Below are positions 14,567-23,000 of a stretch of DNA of 38,392 bases, piece after piece. The translations under genes and the position numbers were made by a program. This DNA comes from an uncultured Clostridia bacterium (GTDB lineage: Bacteria; Bacillota; Clostridia; Oscillospirales; Acutalibacteraceae), in the NCBI GenBank assembly GCA_937919155.1, contig CALFPM010000186.1, positions 1-38,392 on the forward strand. The letters run 5' to 3'. How positions within the stretch are numbered: the first letter of the stretch is position 1; each line of letters opens with the position of its first letter. Below the pieces are notes generated by a model. It saw nothing but the letters and a program-made list of their open reading frames with translations, had not been told where the DNA came from and made no database searches.

Positions 14567-14647
14567 ACGCAGATTAACGCAGATTTCAATAGACTGTTAT
14601 GGGGGCTGTAACAGACTGCTCTGCATTAGCGTAGATTGACGTGAATT
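14567..14647 (+). repeat. Two pairs of 10-bp-spaced repeats at the right end
   Basis: ACGCAGATT occurs at 14567-14575 and 14577-14585. Diverged copies GCGTAGATT and ACGTGAATT occur at 14629-14637 and 14639-14647. Each pair has a 10-bp period. Between them lies the inverted repeat CTGTTA/TAACAG (about 14595-14613). These fit further integrase or excisionase binding sites next to attR. Confidence 0.5.
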
Positions 14648-14672
14648 GAAACAGAAAATCGGGCGTGTTCCC

Positions 14673-14723
14673 GCTCATAACCCGGAGGTCGCAGGTTCAA
14701 GTCCTGTCTCCGCAACCAACAGA
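14673..14723 (+). repeat. attR of island 1 / junction with island 2
   Basis: 51 bp identical to 5293-5343. It lacks the acceptor 5' strand and D arm, so it is not a tRNA gene. It ends island 1 and, if island 2 is also an integrated unit, is the left boundary of island 2. Confidence 0.9.
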
Positions 14724-14772
14724 AAAAGCCTTGAAATCCTTGATAATTAAGGGTTTCGAGGTTTTTTCTTTT
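14724..14772 (+). terminator. Terminator following the second att core
   Basis: 16-bp stem with three G-U pairs (14724-14739 with 14751-14766), followed by TTCTTTTT. It occupies the same place relative to the core as the tRNA terminator at 5341-5377 but differs in sequence. It would serve the tRNA if island 1 left. Confidence 0.75.
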
Positions 14773-14829
14773 TCATTTCATTTTTGAGAAAGTGTGCCGA
14801 TTTTAATTAAAAAACTTGATTTTAACCGT

Positions 14830-14851
14830 AAATTCAAGTCAAATTCAAGTC
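14830..14851 (+). repeat. Tandem 11-bp repeat, possible arm site of island 2
   Basis: AAATTCAAGTC occurs twice in perfect tandem (14830-14840, 14841-14851), 107 bp inside the core. This is the same period and place as the arm pair of island 1, but a different sequence. No matching copy was found near the right core. Confidence 0.4.
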
Positions 14852-14852
14852 A

Positions 14853-14889
14853 AAACACCCCGAGAAGGCATTGCCAACTCGGGGTGTTT
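14853..14889 (-). terminator. Terminator of the 1122-aa LRR gene
   Basis: 12-bp perfect stem AAACACCCCGAG/CTCGGGGTGTTT (14853-14864 with 14878-14889) with an inner GGCA/TGCC. The downstream T-run on the minus strand is short. Confidence 0.7.
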
Positions 14890-14934
14890 ATCTTTTTCAT
14901 TGTTTAAATATAGCTGTGAAAAATTCAGCTAATA

Positions 14935-17900
14935 TTACCTGCGGATTATTGTAAACTGAGCAAAGAACGCTTTGATTTTAGCAATAATAGAATTAAAGAA
15001 TGAAATTAATTCATTTATGATATTCTGAATGGGGTCAAGCTGTTCAATTTCAAAATTCACGGTTTTTGTGCCCGAATAATTCCCCCTGCCTTTAATAACA
15101 GCCGTTGCCGTACCCGATTTGATATTATCCTTGTAGGTTACGGTGTAATCCGTACCCTCACGCAGGATGTTTGCACCGTCAGTAACAGTTATTGCAGGGG
15201 TCACTTCGCTGCCTGTGTAATCCTGAACAGCTATATCCGCAACGCCTGCAGAAGCAATGCTCTTGGTTACGATTGCAAAATTAGCTCTGCTTGAAAACAT
15301 TTCATAATCACCTATACCTCTGACAACAACCGTTGCCTGACCTACGTTTATGTTGTTTGAATAGCTGACGGTGTAGTCGACATCCTTTGTAAGAATTGTG
15401 TTTGAAACGGTAACCGTAACTGCGGGTTTGATAGCGTTACCTGTGTAAGTTTTATTAGGTATTGCAGAGATAATAAACGTGCTGACAGAAATATTGTTTG
15501 CTGTTGCGTAACTGTAAGCATATGAAGTTTCAGAGCAATAAATCGTAAGATTATCACAGCCGTCAAATGCATCATCTGAAATTTCGGTTACGCTGTCGGG
15601 GATAACTGCGGTTTCAAGATTTGTGCAATTTTTGAATGCAGCCGTACCGATTTCTTCAACAGTATTCGGAATAGAAACGGTTTCAAGGGTTTCGCAGCTT
15701 TCAAATGTACCGTATGTATCGGACTGACTGCTGATTGCGGTTACATTTTCACCGAAAATAATATTGGTGATTTTTGTTTCATAGAAAGGCGATGCGGTTG
15801 CCCACTCTTCGGGAATAGTTATTTCACCTGCGTAGTTGGTGACCTTACAGTTTGTTGCGTTAAAATAAACGGTTGTAAGGTTATTACATCTTGAAAATGC
15901 ACAATAGCCCAGAACCTTCAGATTAGTGGGAATGGTAATTTCAACAAGGGATGAGCAAAGGTCGAATGCATAATCGTCGATATATTCAAGAGAATCGGGC
16001 AACATAACATTCTGAAGTGCGGTACAGTTTAAGAAGGTACATTCACCGATATATTTTACATTTTCGGGAATTTCAAGATTAACAAGGGATTTAAGTGACG
16101 CAAACAGAAACCAATCAAGATATTCAACCTTGTCGCCTATATGCAGATCCGTTATCCCACAACCGTAAAAAGGAGCTTGTTTGTTTCTGTCAACATTTGA
16201 GTGGTTTTTTAAACCTATTATACATTCAGTCGCATTGAAATAAAGAGTTTTCAGGTTGGAACAGTTTTTGAACGCAGCAGTAGCCATATAATCAATGCCC
16301 TCGGGTATGGTCACGGTTTCGAGAGCCGTGCAATATTCAAATGCAGAGTTATGTATTTTTTCAACATTATCACCAATGATAATCTCTTCAAGTGCGTTGC
16401 AGCCATTGAAAGCCTTTACTCCGATTTCCTTTATTTCTCCTTTTATTTCAACACGCTTAAGGTTATCACAGCCTCTGAAGGTTTCAGCAGGAATTTTTGA
16501 AATGGTCTGCCAATCAATAACAAACGATTCAAAAAGATTATAGGAAAATGCACCTTTGCCGATATGTTTAACTGATAAAGGAAGATTTATTTCTGTTAAG
16601 TCCGTACAACTGAACGCATAGGCTCCTATATTCTTCAGATTCTCAGGCAATTTAACCTCGCTAAGCTTCGTTGCATCAAAAACATTATCTTCAATTTTTG
16701 TAACGGTTTCGGGAATATCAATGCTTTCAAGATTTGTACAATAGAATAACGAATTCGGAATAACTTCGATATTTGCAGGAAGCTTTGCAGATGTGAGGGA
16801 AGAGCAACCCATAAATACGCCGTCGCCTATTTCCGTAACGCTGTCGGGGATTGAAATTGATTCAAGTTTTTCATCTTCAATAAAAGCGTAATATCCGAGC
16901 GAAGTCAGCGTTTCGGGAAGAGAAACCCCCTGAAGATTACTGCAACCGCCAAAGGCATTTGAACCGATTTCCGTTACACCCTCGGGAATCTGAATATCCG
17001 TCAATCCGTTACATTCATAAAATGCCATGGGGCCGATAACTTCAAGACTTGCGGGCCAATCAATATTTTTGAGTTTGTAACATCTTTCAAATGAATTGCT
17101 TGGTATCAACCTGACGGCATCGGGAAAATCAACGGAAACGAGCGATGTGTTATATTCAAAAGCAAATGCGCCGATTTTCTTTACCGTTTCAGGCAAAACG
17201 ATAGAAGTAATCTGATCTTTGTCTATAACAATATCAAAATAAGCTTCGTCATATTCGCCACCTGCAAATGCCGATGTGCCGATTTCGCCGACGGTATAGC
17301 CGTCAATTGTTTCGGGAACGATTACTTCGCTGTCTTTTCCAAGATATCTGCTGATAACCGCTTCGTTATCGCTGTTAAGATAATACCTGTAATCTCCGCT
17401 TTCATATTCGGTTACATTATCAACAGGAACCGAATTATATGTTATAGCACCGTTCTTCTCGTTATAGTGAGCATAAAGGCCCATTTTTCTTGTGTATCGA
17501 TAATGAAGGTCAGACCAGATGCCGCCGTTGCATACTATTTCCAGGTCCTTATTAACCACAATATTCGGAGTCTCTTTATAGTACAAGAAAAAATAGATAT
17601 ATCCGTTACAGATAATTTTATCAACCTCGGCAAGGCTTAAGTTCGCAAACTCAATTTTGGGTGAATTAAATACTATTTCTTCACTTTCTGTATAACCCTG
17701 AAAGTCAAAATCCTGTTCTCCCCAATACGCTATCTCGGTGATTTCCTTTATGCCTTTTATATTTATCCCGCTGTTTGTAAATGCGGATCCGCTTATTTCA
17801 ACAACAGAATCAGGGATATTAATCTCGGTAAGATTGGTGCAGTTTTCAAATGTTCTGCCGCCGATTACTTCAAGCCCTTCGGGCAATGTGACAGATTTAA

Positions 17901-18303
17901 GATTGGTAAGATTCCGGAATGAACCGCTTAATTCCTTTACCGATTCAGGCACAACAACCGATTCAATATTTGAGGTGTCAAACCAATGAGTCCTGTTGGG
18001 ATATTTATCATGCATTTCTTTATCAGTCCAAAGACTTCCGACACAAGTAACGGGAATACCGTTGATTTCCGAAGGAATAACCACATTCTTTTCATTTGCT
18101 TTATAAATAGATATTTTTGCTCCGCCGTATTCTTCAAAACCAGTAAAATTGGTAGTATAATACCAATCCCCGATGAAACCGTAGTTGTTTTTCGTTCCGA
18201 CTGCAAATGCAGTCATCAAATCGGTAAAATCAATGCCAGTCAGGGGCATTGCGGTTATAATCAACGTTAATATAAGTAAAAAAGATAAAATCTTTCGTTT
18301 CAT
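14935..18303 (-). CDS. Secreted BspA-type leucine-rich-repeat protein
   Basis: A 1122-aa exported protein. The signal peptide (about 1-35) has KRK followed by a long hydrophobic core and ends near LMTAFAVG. Residues ~40-930 hold many LRR_5 (BspA/TpLRR) repeats of ~23 residues, of the form IGxxAFxxCxxLxxVxIPxxV. Two related Ig-like repeats follow (about 947-1013 and 1014-1087; YTGNAIKPAVTVT... and YTGSEVTPAITVT..., each with DYTVSY/TYKDNI and a GxGxY turn). A helical C-terminal tail (1091-1122, INELISFFNSIIAKIKAFFA) has no LPxTG motif; anchoring is unclear. AAGGAGG lies 8 nt before the start. It is 60 bp downstream of the sensor gene 18364-19293 and probably in its operon. Likely an adhesin or binding surface protein. 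Confidence 0.9.
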   Translation of the reverse strand: MKRKILSFLLILTLIITAMPLTGIDFTDLMTAFAVGTKNNYGFIGDWYYTTNFTGFEEYGGAKISIYKANEKNVVIPSEINGIPVTCVGSLWTDKEMHDKYPNRTHWFDTSNIESVVVPESVKELSGSFRNLTNLKSVTLPEGLEVIGGRTFENCTNLTEINIPDSVVEISGSAFTNSGINIKGIKEITEIAYWGEQDFDFQGYTESEEIVFNSPKIEFANLSLAEVDKIICNGYIYFFLYYKETPNIVVNKDLEIVCNGGIWSDLHYRYTRKMGLYAHYNEKNGAITYNSVPVDNVTEYESGDYRYYLNSDNEAVISRYLGKDSEVIVPETIDGYTVGEIGTSAFAGGEYDEAYFDIVIDKDQITSIVLPETVKKIGAFAFEYNTSLVSVDFPDAVRLIPSNSFERCYKLKNIDWPASLEVIGPMAFYECNGLTDIQIPEGVTEIGSNAFGGCSNLQGVSLPETLTSLGYYAFIEDEKLESISIPDSVTEIGDGVFMGCSSLTSAKLPANIEVIPNSLFYCTNLESIDIPETVTKIEDNVFDATKLSEVKLPENLKNIGAYAFSCTDLTEINLPLSVKHIGKGAFSYNLFESFVIDWQTISKIPAETFRGCDNLKRVEIKGEIKEIGVKAFNGCNALEEIIIGDNVEKIHNSAFEYCTALETVTIPEGIDYMATAAFKNCSNLKTLYFNATECIIGLKNHSNVDRNKQAPFYGCGITDLHIGDKVEYLDWFLFASLKSLVNLEIPENVKYIGECTFLNCTALQNVMLPDSLEYIDDYAFDLCSSLVEITIPTNLKVLGYCAFSRCNNLTTVYFNATNCKVTNYAGEITIPEEWATASPFYETKITNIIFGENVTAISSQSDTYGTFESCETLETVSIPNTVEEIGTAAFKNCTNLETAVIPDSVTEISDDAFDGCDNLTIYCSETSYAYSYATANNISVSTFIISAIPNKTYTGNAIKPAVTVTVSNTILTKDVDYTVSYSNNINVGQATVVVRGIGDYEMFSSRANFAIVTKSIASAGVADIAVQDYTGSEVTPAITVTDGANILREGTDYTVTYKDNIKSGTATAVIKGRGNYSGTKTVNFEIEQLDPIQNIINELISFFNSIIAKIKAFFAQFTIIRR

Positions 18304-18363
18304 GATATAGCCTCCTTTTCGGCTGTGAAGTGTTTAAGGTTGATTTGTATAGTGTGTAACGTT

Positions 18364-19293
18364 CTATTCCTTAAACACCATAAACGAGCATGAACATCCT
18401 TCGTAGCTGATTGTTACAAATGCTTCTTCTTTTATCAAGTTCTTCTCGGTTTCAATATCGAGTGTGTATTCGTCTGCGTTCAGTTCGGTTTCATCGCCGT
18501 TGCTGTAAACCGCATAAACCTGCATTTGTGAAAGGTCGATATTGTTCAGATCCTTCGCCATGAAATCAAAATCATCGGGGAAAATGGCATAAATCGAAGT
18601 AAGCTTCTTTGTTTCAAGGCTTTCGATGATTCTCACTTCAAGAGTTTTCGTGAAGCCTGCGGCGATGATTTCTACAGTTTCATATTTCGGCTGTGTACCA
18701 AAGCTGTCAGCAACTCTCACCTGATAATCAACCATCTTCCTTTCGCCGTTGTTGTATTCAGCAAAAACCTTAATCCCCTTTTTACTGAATTTTTCGCCTA
18801 CATAATATTCCCATTTGAATTCCTCTGTGGTTTCAACGCTGATGCCCGTAATAACGGCAGCAGCCTCGGTTGTTGTTTCAGGCTGAGTTGTTGCAGGTGG
18901 TTCTTCCTGCTTTTCTCTTGTAAAGAATTCCGAAACGATGCCCGAAAGTGCCTCAATAACAGAAACATTTTCTTCAACTTCTATCTGCGTGCCTGCGGTG
19001 AAAATAAGTGCAATCGCTGCACAAGCCGCAACAATAGCTTTGAATTTGCTCTCGGTTTTAACACCGATTTTCTTAAAGAAATCCCTGCGTGAAATAATGG
19101 GAAGAATCTGCGATTCATCACCCGAGCGGATGGCATTTATCGCATCTGCACATTCGTCAATAAAATCAAAATCCGTGTCATCGCCTTTGTCAAACTCTGC
19201 ATCAATCATAGCTTCAAGCATTTCGCAAAGCTCATCGGCGAGGTTGGTCATAAAATCGGGGTGCATAAGTATTTCTCTGCTTACTGTCATCAT
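18364..19293 (-). CDS. Anti-sigma-like membrane sensor with two Ig-like repeats
   Basis: A 309-aa single-pass protein. The cytoplasmic part (1-83) is helical and acidic (LADELCEMLEAMIDAEFD), the size expected for a sigma-binding region, though no zinc anti-sigma motif is visible. One membrane helix spans about 84-101 (FKAIVAACAAIALIF). A Pro/Thr/Glu linker spans 128-147. Two external Big_3-like Ig repeats follow (148-223 and 231-308), with YYVGEKFSKKGIKVFAEYNN and MQVYAVYSNGDETELNADEY. The start at 19293 is set by AAAGGAGG 8 nt upstream, which lies inside the end of the sigma gene; the longer reading to 19323 overlaps that gene. Directly behind a sigma factor and ahead of an LRR gene, it most likely holds that sigma factor at the membrane until a surface signal arrives. 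Confidence 0.7.
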   Translation of the reverse strand: MMTVSREILMHPDFMTNLADELCEMLEAMIDAEFDKGDDTDFDFIDECADAINAIRSGDESQILPIISRRDFFKKIGVKTESKFKAIVAACAAIALIFTAGTQIEVEENVSVIEALSGIVSEFFTREKQEEPPATTQPETTTEAAAVITGISVETTEEFKWEYYVGEKFSKKGIKVFAEYNNGERKMVDYQVRVADSFGTQPKYETVEIIAAGFTKTLEVRIIESLETKKLTSIYAIFPDDFDFMAKDLNNIDLSQMQVYAVYSNGDETELNADEYTLDIETEKNLIKEEAFVTISYEGCSCSFMVFKE

Positions 19294-19297
19294 TTCG

Positions 19298-19840
19298 TCA
19301 GCCTCCTTTCTTTTCAATATCAAAAGAATAAACCATATCTTTAATCTTGTTTCGTAATCGCATTAACCGCATCGATGCGGCAGGTCTTGAAATTCCAAGC
19401 CTTTCCGCAATATCCTCAACACCGATTTTTTGTATGTACCGCAAATCATAAATTTGCTTTTCTTCTTCGGTGAGAAGATTGAGAAGAATTTTTGCACATT
19501 CCTCATAGTCAATCAGGTCAAGCCGTTCGTTGTAATCATCATCCGTAATGCCGACATCTGCCGCCGTTTCAAGCGGCACATGATGCTGCAACTCCGAAGC
19601 AGCTTTTTGCTTTTGCCGCTTAACGAAGTTATCGGCTGTGCGGTAAAGGAACGCTCTGGGATTCTCAAACTGCTCGCCGTCAAGCAGCTTGTTATAGAAA
19701 ACAATAAAGGCCTCCTGCACACAGTCGTCTGCAGCCTCCCGTGAGCCCTCAAGGCGTGACAGACAATAGTTGAAAAGCTTTATGCGGTATTCGTTATAGC
19801 ATTCCTGCAACAATGCATTTGCCCGCTTCTTTTCGCTCAT
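19298..19840 (-). CDS. ECF-type RNA polymerase sigma factor
   Basis: A 180-aa sigma-70-family protein. Region 2 covers about 12-78 (YNEYRIKLFNYCLSRLEGSR, DDCVQEAFIVFYNKL, then NPRAFLYRTADNFVKRQ). Region 4 covers about 118-172 (LTEEEKQIYDLRYIQKIGVE, DIAERLGISRPAASMRLMRL, the promoter-recognition HTH). It has no region 1 or 3, the ECF layout. I place the start at 19840, where AAAGGAG is 8 nt upstream; the ATG at 19858 overlaps that site. The sensor gene begins 4 bp past its stop, so translation is coupled. It probably directs transcription of this operon or of surface genes when released. Confidence 0.9.
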   Translation of the reverse strand: MSEKKRANALLQECYNEYRIKLFNYCLSRLEGSREAADDCVQEAFIVFYNKLLDGEQFENPRAFLYRTADNFVKRQKQKAASELQHHVPLETAADVGITDDDYNERLDLIDYEECAKILLNLLTEEEKQIYDLRYIQKIGVEDIAERLGISRPAASMRLMRLRNKIKDMVYSFDIEKKGG

Positions 19841-19928
19841 TGTTTTCACTCCTTTCATCAGCCTTCATTATGTAGTCAACAAAATTTCAAAATGTAACAA
19901 AAATTTTTTTGAAAAAGTTTTCAATTTT

Positions 19929-19957
19929 ATTATAAACCTTGAAAACAAATAAGACAA
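19929..19957 (-). promoter_or_regulatory. Promoter of the split sigma-sensor-LRR operon
   Basis: On the minus strand TTGTCT (19957-19952), a 17-bp spacer and TATAAT (19934-19929), about 90 bp upstream of the sigma gene. A sigma-A-type promoter; no clear ECF-type site was seen. Confidence 0.55.
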
Positions 19958-20003
19958 CTGTTGTTTAATCGGCTTAATTTTGAAAAAATAACCAAAAGCG
20001 GTT

Positions 20004-20046
20004 AAAAAATCCCCGAAGGAAGCAGTAACTTCTGCCCTCTTCGGGG
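20004..20046 (-). terminator. Terminator of the 1612-aa LRR gene
   Basis: CCCCGAAG/CTTCGGGG (20011-20018 with 20039-20046) with inner GCAG/CTGC. On the minus strand it is followed by ATTTTTT. It separates the two sigma-LRR modules. Confidence 0.85.
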
Positions 20047-20060
20047 TTGATTAATTAATT

Positions 20061-23000
20061 TTATATCTTAAACAAGCCCAGGAATAACACATAAATTATC
20101 CATTGCCACCAGTTATATTTAACGGTCACATCAAAGGTATCGGAATACTGTCCGTATTTTACGGTAATGGTCTGTTTGCCGACTTGTGTGCCGTCAAAAC
20201 CCGTAACGGTAAGCGGTGAAGACTCGTTTAACATTTTTGTTGTACCGTCGGAATTTGTGTATCTGATTCTTAATCCTGTTAAATCAAGCTCTTTAGCGGT
20301 GTTATAATAATAAACCGTTTTATCGGGAAGCTGAGTGATTTTTATGTGTGAGGTCGGAACGAAAATCTCGAACTCGCTGAACTTTGTTACCTCAAAAACG
20401 AGATATCCGTTTTCAACTTTCAGAGTTCCGTTTTCGGTTGAAAGCTGTTCTCTGCCGCCGCCCGTGAAGCGGTGATAAACCATAAATGATTTATTATTTT
20501 TATATGCTTCGGGAATTGCCATTCTGATTGTTACTTTATAACCTTCGTTGGGCTGAATAACTTCTGCGTTTCCGTTGACAGTTTTGATGTTATAGAGACC
20601 AACTTGTTTATAATATTCGCCCTCTACCATATAAACACCGCCGGGTTCTCTGTCACCCTGAATCAAATCAACTTCAAGAGTAACTTCCTCATCGAAGCAG
20701 CCGGGCAGATAGGTTGCGGAAACGTCGAAATCATCCGACTGTGAAACGATGACAAAAACCGCCGTGAAAGTAAGGCTGTTTGAAGGCATTGTTTCGGGCA
20801 CTTCGGGTGTCCAACCTGCAAACACATATCCTGCTTTTTCGGGTGCTTCGGGAGTTTCAATATTTGCACCCTCTCTGATATGGCTATAGTAATATAATTT
20901 ACCGTCAGTAATCCATTCAACGCCGAACCTTCTTGCCTTAACGGTTACCTCACACTGAGCTGATATTTCCGTGCCGTTGATTTTTGCGGTAATAACTGCA
21001 TCGCCCGGAGCATTTGCGGTTATTGTGCCGTCAGCATCAACAGAAGCAACGTTGCTGTCTGATGAGGTGAACACAATATCATCGGTTATATTATCCGTAA
21101 CGGTAACGGAAAGAGTTTCTGATGACTGATTTTCAAGAGTTAATTCGGTGCTGTCGAGAGTGAGTTTAACTTCAAGATGTTCAAAGACATCTCCGCAAAC
21201 GGTACAGTCGCCCGAGAATAAATTTCCGTTTTCATATTTCCATTCTTCAAAGGTGTGCGGAATCATCGGAAGATCTTCATATTTACCTCTTCTGCAGACC
21301 GTGCAGCGATATAATATATAACCTTCTTCATAGCAGGTTGTTTCCCAGTAATATTCTTCTACCCAATTGTGTTCGAGGGCTTCTGATAATTCCGTAACCT
21401 CTCCTACCGTTTCACCGCAGACGGTACATTTGTTATATTTTCTGCCGGGTCGAGTGCAGGTCGGCTCTGTTATTACTTCTTCCACTATGTGACCGAGGCC
21501 GCTTTCGTCTTCGCCGAAGATTGCATCATCGGGTGCAATGATTTCTTCGTAATATTCGTCACCGCAGCCGCCGATACAGTAAACTATGTAGCATCTATAG
21601 GTGCATTCCTCGTACTCGAGCTCATCTCTGTAAATGTGAGTACCGTAATCGCCCGTTTTGGTTTCAATCGCCTGAGTACAAACAGAGCAGAAAAGTGTGT
21701 CAACCTGCTGATATGTGCAGGTGGGCTCCTGCGTGCATTTCCATTCACCCTCGGTATGGCCCGTTGCAGGGTAAACTTCAATGCATTCATCATAAATCGG
21801 TTCGTTACATCTGTCACAAAGATAATACAGTCCGCCGTCTTCGGTGCAGGTGGGGTCAATTCTTACCGTTTCACCTGAACTGATATGACCGAGAGCTGCT
21901 TCGGCTTCTTCGGTTTTTTCTATATTGCAGCGTTTGCATTTATAAGTTTTTTCGCCGTTATTTACACAAGTAGGTTTAATATGTTCGACCAGCTCATAAT
22001 CATGGCCAAGCGCAGGAATGGTTTTTGTTCTGAGAGTCTTTGAACATACGGAACAGCGAAGTTCCTTTGTGCCCGTGCCCGTACAGGATGCTTTTCTGAC
22101 AACGGTGTATTCTTCATTGGGAACGTGAACAGCCTTGGGAGCTGAATTAAAATAAAACGCACAGCCGCAGGCACAGTAATAAGTTACACGAGTTCTTTCA
22201 TCGCAGCCCGTTCCTACGATTTCAGTTTCAGTTTCGGTTTCGACATTTCCGTGCGAACCTTCAGAATATTCTTGGAAAGTTTTTGAGATTAATATTTCGC
22301 AGTCTACCATATCCGAGCCTGACTGCACAAAATCAATTTCTTTCCAATTAATTTCTGCTCTTTCGGTTTTAATTCTTATAATATGTTTGAATCCGTTCAT
22401 ACCGAAGGCAAATTCGCCAACGGTCTTAACGCTTCTCGGAACATGAACACAACAGAGCCTCTGAACATTATTGAATGCGAATGCGCCGATTTCGGTAACT
22501 ACTCGCGGAATACTGAAACAGACGTCTTCAGCGGCGGGAGGATAAGCGATAAGCTTTGTTGCTGTAGAGTTAAAAAGCACACTGTCATAGAGAATGCTGA
22601 AATGTTTGTTGTTGCTGTCTAATTTGAAGGTTTTGAGGCTCGTTGCCTCGCTGAATGAAGAACCGTTGACTGTTTCAACACTCTTGGGAATATAAATTTC
22701 TTCAAGGCTTTCCCATTTAATCGCACCGCCTGCAATAACGGTTGTCCCCTCTTTGACCTCATAGTATTTTTTGTCGAGTTTTTTGTCGACTGCCACAAGG
22801 ACATTTTCGTGATAGAACACACCGTCTTCGTCATAAACCGCATTTTCAAGGAAAGGCGTACCCTCAAAAGCATTATAGCCGAAAAACTCGGGAGTTGAGG
22901 TTATTGAAAATTCCTTAAGGCAGGAATTTTTGAACGCACCGTTACCGATCCACTGAAAATCCGAACCGCGAACTGTTTCAATGCTTGAATTTACAAACGC

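Noticed and set aside
14673..14723. tRNA-Met-like sequence as a second tRNA gene
   Set aside because: Only the region from the anticodon stem to past CCA is present; the 5' acceptor strand and D arm are missing, so it cannot fold as a tRNA. The same holds for 27104-27148.
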